A DNA stretch of 64,000 bases, taken from Pseudoalteromonas luteoviolacea B = ATCC 29581. GTDB taxonomy: Bacteria; Pseudomonadota; Gammaproteobacteria; Enterobacterales; Alteromonadaceae. Numbering within the stretch: the first letter of the stretch is position 1; every line of letters starts with the position of its first letter. The notes under the pieces are model-generated. The model was not told where the DNA came from, did not search any database, and saw only the letters and a program-made list of their open reading frames with translations. The stretch is from assembly GCA_000333235.1 (NCBI GenBank), contig CAPN01000016.1:1-64000 (forward strand). Reading direction: 5' to 3'. Positions 49,791 through 59,133 of the stretch are shown here, piece after piece. Position numbers and translations under genes: made by a program.

Positions 49791-50010
49791 TGTCTTTTCC
49801 TACCCTTGCGCATTGCCTCCACATTGTAACGAAAAAAAACCATTGTGGCAGAGGTTGTCGCAGTGAATTACTGTGAAATTGATCCGAATACGGAAAGTCA
49901 AAAACTATACTTGGCTAAGTCGTCGTATACATATAAAATACGCGTCCTTTACGTATTGCCAGTGGGCGAGCGTCCGCGGATAAACGAATTGAAAACGAGG
50001 CTTTATTTCA

Positions 50011-51444
50011 ATGGGTAAAAAACTGCATATCAAAACCTGGGGTTGTCAAATGAACGAGTACGACTCTCAGAAAATGGCGGATCTACTTGATGCAACCAAC
50101 GGTTATCAGTTAACAGAAGAAGCTGAAGATGCGGACGTGATCCTATTGAACACGTGTTCAATCCGTGAAAAAGCGCAAGAAAAAGTATTCCATCAACTTG
50201 GCCGCTGGAAATTATTGAAAGACGATAAACCTGACTTAGTTATTGGTGTTGGCGGCTGTGTTGCTTCACAAGAAGGCGAAACCATTCGTCAACGCGCACC
50301 CTTTGTCGATATCGTATTCGGCCCACAAACATTGCACCGCTTACCTGAAATGATTAAGCAAGTACAAAGCAAAGAAGGTGCCGTGGTTGACGTTTCTTTC
50401 CCTGAAATCGAAAAATTCGATCGCCTTCCTGAACCAAAAGCAGAAGGACCCAGTGCCTTTGTATCTATTATGGAAGGTTGCTCAAAGTATTGTACATTCT
50501 GCGTTGTTCCTTACACACGCGGTGAAGAAGTAAGTCGCCCTCTTGATGACGTGCTACTTGAAGTTGCACAGCTTGCTGAACAAGGCGTACGTGAAGTTAA
50601 CTTGCTTGGCCAAAACGTTAACGCTTATCGCGGTGAAATGCACGATGGTGAAATCTGTTACTTCTCCGATCTGTTACGTTATGTTGCTGCCATTGATGGT
50701 ATTGATCGCATTCGTTACACCACTTCTCATCCCGTTGAGTTTACGCAAGATATCATTGATGCATACGCTGATATCCCTGAGCTTGTTGACCATTTACACC
50801 TTCCGGTACAAAGCGGTTCAGACCGTATCTTAAACTTGATGAAACGTGGTCACATGGCAATCGAATATAAGTCAACGATCCGTAAACTACGTAAGATCCG
50901 TCCAAATCTCAGCATGTCTTCTGACTTTATTATTGGTTTTCCTGGCGAAACCACGGAAGATTTTGAAGCAACCATGCAGTTGATAAACGACATTGGTTTC
51001 GACATGAGCTTTAGTTTCATCTACTCTGCGCGTCCTGGCACGCCAGCTGCGGATCTGCCAGATGACGTCAGTGAAGAAGAAAAGAAACAACGCCTTTATA
51101 TTTTGCAAAACCGCATCAGCCAAATGGCACAAGATATTAGTCGTAAAATGGTCGGCACTGAACAACGTATTTTAGTTGAAGGGCCATCGAAAAAAGATCC
51201 TATGGAACTTCGTGGTCGTACTGAAAATAATCGTGTTGTTAACTTTGTTGGACCACACACAGTAATTGGCCAATTTGTTGACGTAAAAATCACTGACGCT
51301 TTCCCAAACTCTTTACGTGGTGAATTAATTCGTACAGAATCGGAAATGAATTTACGTAAAGACACTGCACCTTCAACGATATTGAATCGTGTACCGTCAC
51401 AGCCAGAAGCTAATGAACTAGGTGTGAGTACTTTCACACCGTAG
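50011..51444 (+). CDS. miaB: tRNA-2-methylthio-N6-dimethylallyladenosine synthase MiaB
   Basis: MiaB adds a methylthio group to i6A37 of tRNAs reading U-starting codons. The 477-residue radical SAM enzyme has an N-terminal auxiliary cluster domain (Cys12, Cys49, Cys83), the radical SAM triad Cys157, Cys161 and Cys164 in [10 protein letters not shown], and a C-terminal TRAM domain. It heads the conserved miaB-ybeZ-ybeY-corC-lnt series. Confidence 0.97.
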   Translation: MGKKLHIKTWGCQMNEYDSQKMADLLDATNGYQLTEEAEDADVILLNTCSIREKAQEKVFHQLGRWKLLKDDKPDLVIGVGGCVASQEGETIRQRAPFVDIVFGPQTLHRLPEMIKQVQSKEGAVVDVSFPEIEKFDRLPEPKAEGPSAFVSIMEGCSKYCTFCVVPYTRGEEVSRPLDDVLLEVAQLAEQGVREVNLLGQNVNAYRGEMHDGEICYFSDLLRYVAAIDGIDRIRYTTSHPVEFTQDIIDAYADIPELVDHLHLPVQSGSDRILNLMKRGHMAIEYKSTIRKLRKIRPNLSMSSDFIIGFPGETTEDFEATMQLINDIGFDMSFSFIYSARPGTPAADLPDDVSEEEKKQRLYILQNRISQMAQDISRKMVGTEQRILVEGPSKKDPMELRGRTENNRVVNFVGPHTVIGQFVDVKITDAFPNSLRGELIRTESEMNLRKDTAPSTILNRVPSQPEANELGVSTFTP

Positions 51445-51493
51445 TTTAGTGTTGCGCCAGCGGAAGCTGGCGTAATTGTTATAGGAATCCATT

Positions 51494-52543
51494 TTGAGTA
51501 ATCAGTTAAGCAGCCTAGAATTTCTTCTCGAGCCCGCAGACAACGCCCGACTCGCTTCGCTATGCGGCGCCTTTGACGAACACTTAAAACAGATAGAGCG
51601 TCGCTTAGGCGTAGAGATCTCACACCGTGATGGCGCATTTAAAGTCGCAGGTAAACCAGTTCAAGCAAAAGCAGCCGAAGACGTTATCAAATCACTTTAC
51701 GTCGATACGTCGACAGTCAAAGGTAAGATGAAAGAATTGACCCCAGACGATGTTCACCTTGCAATTGCCGAAGCCAATTGCCTTGAACAAGAAGCACCAA
51801 GTGTTTGGGACAAAGAAGTGTTTATCAAAACCCGGCGCGGCGTGATAAAGCCAAGAAACCCACACCAAAGCCAATACGTCGCCAATATTTTACGTCATGA
51901 TATTACCTTTGGTATCGGACCTGCTGGTACCGGTAAAACCTACTTAGCGGTTGCAGCAGCGGTTGATGCGCTTGAACGTCAAGAAGTTCGCCGCATTTTG
52001 CTTACTCGTCCCGCTGTCGAAGCCGGTGAAAAACTCGGTTTTCTACCCGGTGACTTAACGCAAAAAATCGATCCTTATTTACGTCCACTTTATGACGCCC
52101 TATTTGAAATGCTAGGCTTCGAGAAAGTAGAACGTTTAATAGAACGTAACGTCATTGAAGTAGCTCCTCTCGCTTATATGCGTGGTCGTACCCTCAATGA
52201 TGCGTTTATCATTTTAGATGAGAGCCAAAACACCACAACAGAACAAATGAAAATGTTCTTAACGCGAATTGGTTTTAATTCTAAAGCGGTGATCACAGGT
52301 GACATTACTCAGGTAGATTTACCTCGAGGAGCGCGTTCAGGCCTACGTCATGCGATTGATGTACTTGGTGAAGTCAGCGAAATTTCCTTTAACTTCTTCC
52401 AAGCACACGATGTTGTGCGCCATCCAGTGGTAGCACGTATCGTTGAAGCGTATGAGAAAAAAGAAGAATCAGAACGCATAGAACGTGCTGCGAAACAAAA
52501 AGCGCGAGAAGCGGAGCGTATAGCAAACCAAGGACAAGTATAA
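51494..52543 (+). CDS. ybeZ: PhoH-like ATPase YbeZ
   Basis: This 349-residue PhoH-family P-loop ATPase works with YbeY in RNA processing and ribosome maturation. Walker [13 protein letters not shown] and Walker [12 protein letters not shown] are clear, and the C-terminus is highly charged. The start is TTG at 51494 with AGGA upstream. Its stop overlaps the ybeY start (TAATG), so the two are coupled. Confidence 0.93.
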   Translation: MSNQLSSLEFLLEPADNARLASLCGAFDEHLKQIERRLGVEISHRDGAFKVAGKPVQAKAAEDVIKSLYVDTSTVKGKMKELTPDDVHLAIAEANCLEQEAPSVWDKEVFIKTRRGVIKPRNPHQSQYVANILRHDITFGIGPAGTGKTYLAVAAAVDALERQEVRRILLTRPAVEAGEKLGFLPGDLTQKIDPYLRPLYDALFEMLGFEKVERLIERNVIEVAPLAYMRGRTLNDAFIILDESQNTTTEQMKMFLTRIGFNSKAVITGDITQVDLPRGARSGLRHAIDVLGEVSEISFNFFQAHDVVRHPVVARIVEAYEKKEESERIERAAKQKAREAERIANQGQV

Positions 52544-53010
52544 TGGATATTGCTCTTGATCTTGATTTACAAATAGCCTGTGAGTTTGAAAACTTACCGA
52601 CTGCCGAACAGTTTACTTTGTGGGCTGAGAAAGCCTTAGTAAATTACTGCAGCGATGCAGAAATGACGATACGCATTGCAACAGTTGAAGAGTCACAGCA
52701 GCTCAATCTTGATTATCGTGGCAAGGATAAACCGACTAATGTCTTATCGTTTCCATTTGAAGCACCACCAGGAATTGAGTTACCTTTGTTAGGCGATCTG
52801 ATTATTTGTCCTGATGTAGTAAAACGCGAAGCCGATGAACAAGAAAAAACGTTTCATGACCACTTTGCCCATATGGTCATCCATGGATGCTTGCATTTGC
52901 TTGGCTTTGACCATATAAATGACACTGACGCTCTCGAGATGGAAACCATCGAGAAAGAAATTTTAGCCGATTTGGGCATATCAGACCCTTATCGTGATGA
53001 TGTTGAATAA
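52543..53010 (+). CDS. ybeY: Endoribonuclease YbeY
   Basis: YbeY is a zinc-dependent RNase needed for 16S rRNA 3'-end maturation and 70S quality control. The 155-residue protein carries the zinc-binding signature [11 protein letters not shown] near the C-terminus and the family motif [16 protein letters not shown]. It overlaps ybeZ by one base. Confidence 0.96.
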   Translation: MDIALDLDLQIACEFENLPTAEQFTLWAEKALVNYCSDAEMTIRIATVEESQQLNLDYRGKDKPTNVLSFPFEAPPGIELPLLGDLIICPDVVKREADEQEKTFHDHFAHMVIHGCLHLLGFDHINDTDALEMETIEKEILADLGISDPYRDDVE

Positions 53011-53029
53011 TACGGAGTATTAAACTGTA

Positions 53030-53908
53030 ATGAGCGATGATAACTCGCCAAGTAGCCAGGGTTCTTCAAGCAAAAGCTGGTTGAGCCGAATCACCCAGAT
53101 GTTGCAAGGGGAACCCCAAAACAAAGAAGAGTTGGTCGAAGTCATAGCCGACGCTCAAGAGCGCGCCTTGATAGACCCTGAAACCAAGGACATGATGCAA
53201 GGTGTTTTAGAAGTCTCTGAAATGCGTGTACGAGACATCATGATCCCTCGCTCTCAAATGGTTACCTTAGACGTCGACGTCGCCATTGAGTCACAACTCA
53301 ATTTAATGATGGAATCCTCGCACTCTCGCTTTCCTGTGATCTGTGAAGATAAAGATCATGTAGAAGGCATTTTGCTTGCAAAGGATTTACTGCCGCTGAT
53401 CTTAAATAAAGAAGAGCAGTTGCCTAACTTACGTCAATATTTACGACCTGCTTTTGTCGTGCCAGAGAGTAAACGTGTCGATACGCTGCTCAATGAGTTC
53501 CGTCAAAAACGCTATCATATGGCGATTGTTATTGATGAGTATGGTGGTGTGTCTGGTCTTGTTACCATCGAAGATATTCTAGAGCTTATCGTTGGCGAAA
53601 TCGAAGATGAGCACGATGATGATGATGAACAGCAGCAAATTCGTCAGTTGGCTAAATACACCTATATCGTCCAAGCACTCACCCCGCTTGAAGATTTTAA
53701 CGAATTTTTCAAAACCAATTACAATGCCGCAGACGCATTAACGATTGGTGGTGTTGTATTACACGCCTTTGGCCACATGCCAAGCCGTGGGGAAACTATC
53801 GAGATCAGCCCGTTACAATTTAAAGTAACCAACTCGGATAGCCGTCGAATCATTCAACTTCAAGTGACTGTACCGAAGCCGCAAAATGGTGAAGACGCTC
53901 AAGACTAA
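53030..53908 (+). CDS. corC: CorC/YbeX, CBS and CorC_HlyC protein
   Basis: This soluble 292-residue protein has a CBS pair (about 70-195, with VRDIMIPRSQMVTLD and IDEYGGVSGLVTIEDILELIVGEIEDEHD) and a C-terminal CorC_HlyC domain. It was linked to Mg2+/Co2+ efflux in Salmonella and more recently to ribosome metabolism together with YbeY. It overlaps the lnt start by 23 bases. Confidence 0.93.
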   Translation: MSDDNSPSSQGSSSKSWLSRITQMLQGEPQNKEELVEVIADAQERALIDPETKDMMQGVLEVSEMRVRDIMIPRSQMVTLDVDVAIESQLNLMMESSHSRFPVICEDKDHVEGILLAKDLLPLILNKEEQLPNLRQYLRPAFVVPESKRVDTLLNEFRQKRYHMAIVIDEYGGVSGLVTIEDILELIVGEIEDEHDDDDEQQQIRQLAKYTYIVQALTPLEDFNEFFKTNYNAADALTIGGVVLHAFGHMPSRGETIEISPLQFKVTNSDSRRIIQLQVTVPKPQNGEDAQD

Positions 53909-55463
53909 ATTGTTACTCTGTCTTCAAGACAAAAAAAGTTGGGCCGCGCTCTTAGGAGGCGGCCTTTTAACGTTTGCTTATGCACCATTCGGATTGTGGC
54001 CATTAGTCTTTTTCTGCGTGGCGTTAAGTTTTTATGCAACAGAGCAGCCAAATTGGAAAACCACGTTTAAATACGGCTGGCTATTTGGTTTCAGCTGGTT
54101 TTGCGCTGGCATAAGTTGGGTGCATGTCTCCATAGCTGAATTCGGTGGAATGCCACTTATTGCTTCTTTGACACTAATGGCCCTGCTTTGCAGTTATCTA
54201 GCGTTGTACCCTGCATTGGCTTTTTCTGTTGGCCACATAGTTGCACACACCCCTACGCAACGCGTTATTTACTCCGCCGCGGCGTTTTTCGTTACAGAAT
54301 GGTTGCGTGGTACCTTATTGACTGGATTTCCATGGTTAAGCTTTGGCTATACCCAAACGGATAGTCCATTAAACGTACTTGCCCCTTGGATTGGTGAAGT
54401 GGGTCTTACTGGCCTAATTATCCTTTTATCTGGCTTTTGCTATCAACTTGTTGTCCATCGCCAGTGGAAGTCTTTGGCCCTTGCTGTAACTATCGTGATT
54501 ATCGGCCTACTTGTCAGCATACGTTGGGTCACGACTGGCTATTCAGAGCAAGAAAAACGGATTCTACTGGTTCAAGGCAATATACAACAAAGCTTAAAAT
54601 GGCAACCAGAACACTTTTGGCCCACGATGAAAATGTATCGGGACGTTACTCGCCAGTCATGGAATAATGTGGACTTAGTTGTGTGGCCAGAAGCTGCAAT
54701 CCCTGAAATTGAAGAAAATGCCTTCCCCTATCTAGATGCTGTCGGAGCGGCTGCTGCGTTTAATCAAACCGCCGTCATCACAGGGATCCCAGATTACCAA
54801 TTTGATACCCGAAATGTGTTTAATTCGCTTATTGTGTTAGGCAAGTATGAACATACTGATACCGCTAATCAATATCAGTATTTAGGTCGTAACCGTTATC
54901 AAAAACATCAACTTTTACCTATCGGTGAATTTGTGCCTTTTGAAGAATGGCTTCGACCTATCGCACCGCTATTTAATCTCGTCATGTCTTCTTTTACTCG
55001 TGGTGAGCAATTTCAAAATAATCTTCGCGCTAACGGATTGAATATTCTACCTGCTATCTGTTATGAGATCGCGTTTGCAGAGTTAGTCCGAGGTAACTTT
55101 AAATCGGATTCAGATATTCTTTTTACCGTGAGCAACGATGCTTGGTTTGGGGACTCACATGGCCCACATCAGCATATGCAAATCGCTCGCATGCGGGCAT
55201 TGGAATTGCAACGTCCACTTGTTCGTGTCACAAATAATGGTCTCAGTGGCGTATATGATCCAATATCGAAAAATAGTGAGATGATGCCACAATTTGAACA
55301 AACTAGCTTAGTTGCTAAAGTAAAATTAATTCACGGCACATCTTGGTTTAGCCGTTTCGGGCAAACCCCCGTATGCATACTTGCGCTGCTTATTCTCACA
55401 TTTGGCATCTCGGTAAAACTTAAGGATCGCATTAGTAAACGTATAGAAGTGGACTTTTTTTGA
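53886..55463 (+). CDS. lnt: Apolipoprotein N-acyltransferase
   Basis: Lnt adds the third acyl chain to the N-terminal Cys of lipoproteins in the inner membrane. The 525-residue protein has about seven N-terminal membrane segments and a nitrilase-like domain with the catalytic residues Glu in VWPEAAIPE, Lys in RYQKHQLLPIGEFVPFE and Cys in PAICYEIAF. It begins inside corC and closes the miaB-lnt series. Confidence 0.96.
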   Translation: MVKTLKTKLLLCLQDKKSWAALLGGGLLTFAYAPFGLWPLVFFCVALSFYATEQPNWKTTFKYGWLFGFSWFCAGISWVHVSIAEFGGMPLIASLTLMALLCSYLALYPALAFSVGHIVAHTPTQRVIYSAAAFFVTEWLRGTLLTGFPWLSFGYTQTDSPLNVLAPWIGEVGLTGLIILLSGFCYQLVVHRQWKSLALAVTIVIIGLLVSIRWVTTGYSEQEKRILLVQGNIQQSLKWQPEHFWPTMKMYRDVTRQSWNNVDLVVWPEAAIPEIEENAFPYLDAVGAAAAFNQTAVITGIPDYQFDTRNVFNSLIVLGKYEHTDTANQYQYLGRNRYQKHQLLPIGEFVPFEEWLRPIAPLFNLVMSSFTRGEQFQNNLRANGLNILPAICYEIAFAELVRGNFKSDSDILFTVSNDAWFGDSHGPHQHMQIARMRALELQRPLVRVTNNGLSGVYDPISKNSEMMPQFEQTSLVAKVKLIHGTSWFSRFGQTPVCILALLILTFGISVKLKDRISKRIEVDFF

Positions 55464-55583
55464 GTCATTTTTATGTCGTAGTAAAAAAAAGACCAACGCA
55501 GTAAATACTCCTCCGGCCTTGTCTCAAAAACTCCTTTTACAACACACACGATCTTGTCTGTGAGTCAATCATACCCACATTAA

Positions 55584-55627
55584 CATTGCACTAATAATGG
55601 GAAAAGTCCCCCAGTTTTGGTGCAATG
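55584..55627. promoter_or_regulatory. Long inverted repeat, candidate NtrC-type activator site
   Basis: Perfect arms CATTGCAC (55584-55591) and GTGCAATG (55620-55627) lie 28 bases apart. Their inner sides (TTGCACTAATAATGG and TTTTGGTGCAA) resemble halves of NtrC boxes such as those upstream of glnA. The centre lies about 108 bases before the expected start of the sigma-54-like promoter, a usual distance for enhancer-binding proteins. Confidence 0.4.
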
Positions 55628-55687
55628 ACAGCAAGAAAACCTTTGTAAATAATTTTAAACATCTGATTTTTATTAACTTTAAATTAG

Positions 55688-55703
55688 TGGCACAGAAGTT
55701 TCT
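55688..55703 (+). promoter_or_regulatory. Sigma-54-like promoter for the leader peptide and small HTH-like gene
   Basis: TGGCAC, five bases, then TTTCT matches the -24/-12 consensus except that the -12 GC reads TC. The stretch TGGCACAGA is shared with the E. coli glnA sigma-54 promoter. Transcription would start near 55714, about 30 bases before the leader ATG. Confidence 0.45.
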
Positions 55704-55743
55704 TATTCGTTAGATAGAAACCAGACAAGCGACAGGAAACACT

Positions 55744-55830
55744 ATGATGAACCTATATCACATCCTTTATTTACTTTGGCATATAGAAGTGTCTAGTTGG
55801 GATATGGAAGAACAAGGAGACGTAAAATGA
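55744..55830 (+). CDS. 28-residue leader peptide coupled to the next gene
   Basis: A short open frame starts at ATG 55744 (a second ATG follows at 55747) with AGGAAA upstream. It encodes MMNLYHILYLLWHIEVSSWD and eight more residues. Its TGA overlaps the ATG of the downstream gene (ATGA at 55827-55830), and it contains that gene's ribosome binding site AAGGAG. This is the layout of translational coupling. The peptide is hydrophobic in its first half. No family is recognised. Confidence 0.55.
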   Translation: MMNLYHILYLLWHIEVSSWDMEEQGDVK

Positions 55831-56063
55831 GTGAAGAAAAGCTGAATTTAATTCAAGCAGCAGTTGCCCTTGTGTTACATGCAAACTGGCTACCGTCAGA
55901 AGCAGCTCAACGATGTCAACTGCCCAAACGAGTCGTGTACAAAGCTGTGCGAGAAGCGCAGATCAAGCCGATGGCTAAGAAGCAAAAGCTCAACGCTACG
56001 AAGGAAAAGTTACTGCAGAGCTTAAAACGAGTCGACGTCGAACTGGCTCAGTTGCAAGCATAA
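55827..56063 (+). CDS. Small helix-turn-helix-like protein
   Basis: ATG 55827 has AAGGAG seven bases upstream and gives 78 residues. Residues 8-42 (ALVLHANWLPSEAAQRCQL, PKRVVYKAVREA) have the spacing of a helix-turn-helix with recognition helix PKRVVYKAV. The C-terminal part is basic and then helical (KEKLLQSLKRVDVELAQLQ), perhaps a short coiled coil. I do not recognise a family. It could be a small DNA- or RNA-binding regulator. It is coupled to the leader peptide, lies behind a sigma-54-like promoter and ends at a strong terminator. Confidence 0.65.
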   Translation: MSEEKLNLIQAAVALVLHANWLPSEAAQRCQLPKRVVYKAVREAQIKPMAKKQKLNATKEKLLQSLKRVDVELAQLQA

Positions 56064-56071
56064 CCCAAAAG

Positions 56072-56096
56072 AAAAAGGCCAGTGTCACTGGCCTTT
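56072..56096. terminator. Bidirectional terminator between the HTH gene and mlaA
   Basis: AAAGGCCAGTG and CACTGGCCTTT form perfect 11-bp arms (56074-56084, 56086-56096) with a single central T; in RNA the inner pairs would open into the loop. On the minus strand a TTTTT run follows, suited to mlaA; on the plus strand the T run is three bases. Confidence 0.85.
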
Positions 56097-56103
56097 AGAT
56101 TAC

Positions 56104-56835
56104 CTATAAATTGTCGAGAAAGTCTTCATCGAAATCGACTGGTTCTTCTTTAATTGGTGGCTTACCATCATACAGTTCAAACAGCTGTCTTTGGAAATAA
56201 ATGTCTTTGATAAACAAATACGGGTCCAAAGCGTCATTCAGTAGTTGCTCTTGAGCAATTAAGTTAGCTCGAGCTTCTAGCACACGCAATGCAAATACGA
56301 CTAAGCTTTGAGGTGTGGTTAAAGCAAGCTCTGGCAATACCGCCCTATCCATTATATCGCCAGTGAAATTACGTGCAGTAGATGGTCCCATACCAGGCAA
56401 CATTAGATAAGCTCCATCAGCAACGCCCCATACACCGAGCGTCTGACCAAAATCTTCATCGACGTGTTTAAGCCCAAAATGGCTTGCCACATCGAAAAGA
56501 CCAAACACACCGACTGTTGAATTAATTAAAAATCGCGCCACATTAACGCCAGTATCGCCTGCCTTACCTTGCAAGGCTGCATTTATTGCGTCTGTCGGCG
56601 CAGTAATGTTTGTAGTAAAATTAACCAGGCCTGTTCGCACCGGTTTCGGCGTATAATCGGCATATACTACCGCTGCAGGACGAAGCAAATAGGCATCAAG
56701 CACATCCATATTAAAATCATAGATTGGACGGTTGAGGCTTTGCAGTGGGTCACGTGGATCTTGCTTTTCAGGAGGTACACTCGCACATCCAGAAATAACA
56801 ATCAACGCAATACTGATAAACCAAGCTCTAATCAT
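56104..56835 (-). CDS. mlaA: Outer-membrane lipid asymmetry lipoprotein MlaA (VacJ)
   Basis: MlaA removes misplaced phospholipids from the outer leaflet of the outer membrane and passes them to MlaC. The 243-residue protein has a lipoprotein signal with lipobox ISGC (Cys16) and family motifs DPLQSLNRPIYDFN, FLINSTVGVFGLFDVASHFGL and EDFGQTLGVWGV. The acidic C-terminus is typical. The rest of the Mla system is not in the window. Confidence 0.93.
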   Translation of the reverse strand: MIRAWFISIALIVISGCASVPPEKQDPRDPLQSLNRPIYDFNMDVLDAYLLRPAAVVYADYTPKPVRTGLVNFTTNITAPTDAINAALQGKAGDTGVNVARFLINSTVGVFGLFDVASHFGLKHVDEDFGQTLGVWGVADGAYLMLPGMGPSTARNFTGDIMDRAVLPELALTTPQSLVVFALRVLEARANLIAQEQLLNDALDPYLFIKDIYFQRQLFELYDGKPPIKEEPVDFDEDFLDNL

Positions 56836-56846
56836 TAGGCATCCTT

Positions 56847-58088
56847 TTAATAACTTTGATTGATCACAACACGCTGTTGCGTGATACCTTCTACTAAGGT
56901 GATTACTTCTGTTTTTCCTTCAAGTTCACCTGCCTGTATTGCCACATTTTCATCAACCGACAGTCGCGCGACAACAACGACGTCCTTAAACTGCGACAAT
57001 TGTAACTCAGGCATCATTGCCAAGGCATCATCAAGAGTTACCTTAAATGGAAAAGTAAACTCTCGCGTTTTGGCCACCGCTAAAGGCATGGCTGGCCCAT
57101 TCGCCGCTTTAGCAAAAACAAATAAGACACCATTTCTAGGAATACGCTGCTGTAATGCTTCATCAAGGTCAACTGTCACTTCGATGCTTCTTTTCGCACC
57201 GTCTGGCGACAATTTTGCAATATGTCCATTTATTTCATCAATTCGAGCAGCAATCATGGTATATCGAGGGTCTTGTGTGTCCATATTTGACAGTAAAACT
57301 TCAAATGCGGCTTTAGACTCAACCCAATCTTTTCGTTCGTACGCGATTAATGCCAACAAGCTGATTGCATCGATATTCGTCGGTTCTTGAGACAATACCT
57401 TTGACAGCAATTTCGCTGCACGATTCATGCTTCCTTCAGTGCCTTCGATCAACAAAACTTGGCTGTAATTGACTAGCACATTGGCGTTATTTGGGTTCAT
57501 TACAAGCGCTTTATCAAAGGCTTGTTTCGCCATTTCGAAATCATTTATCGACATCGCAACACGACCTAATAACATCCAAGCAACTGCATCATCTCCTTCG
57601 GCAGCAAGCTTAGTGCGCAGGCCAAGTGCAAAGGCTTGTAATTCATTTGCGCTCAGTGGTTCTCCCTGCTGCAACACCGCGCGCTCACCAAATTCAGGTA
57701 ACTTTTCGATAGCTTGATACCAATTTTCAACATGATGCGCATTTCCCTTCCATTGGTAAAATACAAAACTAACACCAACCACAAATAATAACCCTATTAC
57801 TGCAAGAATACGGTTATCGCCCTTGTTGGTAAGTGCTTGCTCAGGTGCCAATTCATTAAGTAACCGCCGCTTAAGTTCTCTGATAGACTCATAGTGCATT
57901 AAGGTATCAATTCGCGAATTCGCCAGTTCTTCATCAAGCTCGTTTAGTCGCTGACGATAGATTGCGATCCGCTCTGCATTTTCGCCGCTGTCTTTAGACA
58001 AAGTAGACTCTTTGCGTAAAAATGGCGTAACCACAAACAAAGAAGCCAACACGGCTAATAGAGCAAACATGCCCCACATTATTTCCAT
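56847..58088 (-). CDS. ccmI: Cytochrome c maturation protein CcmI
   Basis: CcmI delivers apocytochrome c to the CcmF/CcmH haem ligase. The 413-residue protein has two N-terminal membrane segments (about 5-22 and 93-111) flanking a cytoplasmic coiled stretch, then a periplasmic TPR region (about 160-280, AWMLLGRVAMSINDFEMAKQAFDKAL) and a C-terminal domain. It is the last gene of the ccm operon and overlaps ccmH by one base. Confidence 0.92.
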   Translation of the reverse strand: MEIMWGMFALLAVLASLFVVTPFLRKESTLSKDSGENAERIAIYRQRLNELDEELANSRIDTLMHYESIRELKRRLLNELAPEQALTNKGDNRILAVIGLLFVVGVSFVFYQWKGNAHHVENWYQAIEKLPEFGERAVLQQGEPLSANELQAFALGLRTKLAAEGDDAVAWMLLGRVAMSINDFEMAKQAFDKALVMNPNNANVLVNYSQVLLIEGTEGSMNRAAKLLSKVLSQEPTNIDAISLLALIAYERKDWVESKAAFEVLLSNMDTQDPRYTMIAARIDEINGHIAKLSPDGAKRSIEVTVDLDEALQQRIPRNGVLFVFAKAANGPAMPLAVAKTREFTFPFKVTLDDALAMMPELQLSQFKDVVVVARLSVDENVAIQAGELEGKTEVITLVEGITQQRVVINQSY

Positions 58089-58564
58089 TATTGCTGTCCT
58101 CGTTGTTCATATTTCTCGAGCAGTGCATTGAGCTGTTTTTCATCTGCCTCCGTCCACTCTTGAGCTTGAGCAGCCTTGCGCTGACGCACCACGATAAAAC
58201 CGAAGCCAATGACGATAATCAACCCTGGTAAAATCCATAAAAGCACAGTAAGTGGTGTAACTGGAGGTTGATAATGAACGAAGTATCCATAGCGATCGAT
58301 CATAAAATCGATCACCTCTTGTTTTGATTTACCTTCGTGAACTAATGTCAAAACGCGATCGCGCAAGTCTTTTGCCACAACAGCATCAGAATCCGCAATA
58401 TTTTGGTTTTGACATTTAGGACAACGTAATTCTTTCGTCAGCTCTGCAAACGTTTGAGCACGTTCTTTACTTTCAAATTGGTATTTATCTTCGACTGAAG
58501 CATTTGTTGTTGCTATAAACAAGCCTGCACACAGTCCTAAAACAAACCTTAGTCGAGTAATCAT
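58088..58564 (-). CDS. ccmH: Cytochrome c maturation protein CcmH
   Basis: CcmH is a thiol oxidoreductase that reduces the apocytochrome haem-binding cysteines. ATG 58564 overlaps the ccmG stop (ATGA) and gives 158 residues with signal peptide (1-22), the redox motif LRCPKCQNQNI (Cys48, Cys51) and a C-terminal membrane segment (about 105-125). The longer frame from 58606 lies inside ccmG and is unlikely. Confidence 0.94.
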   Translation of the reverse strand: MITRLRFVLGLCAGLFIATTNASVEDKYQFESKERAQTFAELTKELRCPKCQNQNIADSDAVVAKDLRDRVLTLVHEGKSKQEVIDFMIDRYGYFVHYQPPVTPLTVLLWILPGLIIVIGFGFIVVRQRKAAQAQEWTEADEKQLNALLEKYEQRGQQ

Positions 58565-59133
58565 GGGGTTATCTCCTGTAAGACATGAGCAAACTTCGCA
58601 CGCCAAACTCGTGGGTTTACATCCCCCGTGTGATGCACCAAGATCTTACCCTCTTTATCCACCAAGAATGTTTCTGGCGCACCAGACACGCCCAAATCTA
58701 AAGCTAGCGTTCGCTCTAAATCGAGAATATTAAACGCGTAAGGATTTCCCGCACGATCCAGCATGTTGTTCACTTCTTCACGTAGTTTTACTACATCAAA
58801 TTGGTCTCCAAAGTCTGGGTCATAGGCTTGTTCGTAGTACAGACCAACGATCTTAATGCCACGTTCTTTTAATTCAGTTAAATACCCGAGTTCAGCGATG
58901 CATGTCGGGCACCAAGTACCCCACACATTCATCAAATAGACCTCACCTTTTAGATCTTGTTCAGTCCAGACTTTATTTTCATCCATTAAGTCAGGTAGCG
59001 AAAATTGAGGCATCGGATGACCCAATCGACCCGTCTGAAGCTCTCTCGGATCACCAAACAATCCCTGATAAAGAAAGACACTTAGCAGCGCAAATATTGC
59101 AAGGGGGACTAAACCAATTAATTTTCGATTCAT
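58561..59133 (-). CDS. ccmG: Thiol:disulfide interchange protein CcmG (DsbE)
   Basis: CcmG is a membrane-anchored periplasmic thioredoxin that keeps CcmH or apocytochrome c reduced. The 190-residue protein has an N-terminal anchor (about 5-24) and the active site WGTWCPTC (Cys75, Cys78). It overlaps ccmF by four bases and ccmH by four. Confidence 0.95.
   Translation of the reverse strand: MNRKLIGLVPLAIFALLSVFLYQGLFGDPRELQTGRLGHPMPQFSLPDLMDENKVWTEQDLKGEVYLMNVWGTWCPTCIAELGYLTELKERGIKIVGLYYEQAYDPDFGDQFDVVKLREEVNNMLDRAGNPYAFNILDLERTLALDLGVSGAPETFLVDKEGKILVHHTGDVNPRVWRAKFAHVLQEITP

Noticed and set aside
51096..51638. Minus-strand frame of 180 residues over the miaB/ybeZ junction
   Set aside because: It overlaps two firmly identified plus-strand genes and shows no protein family features.
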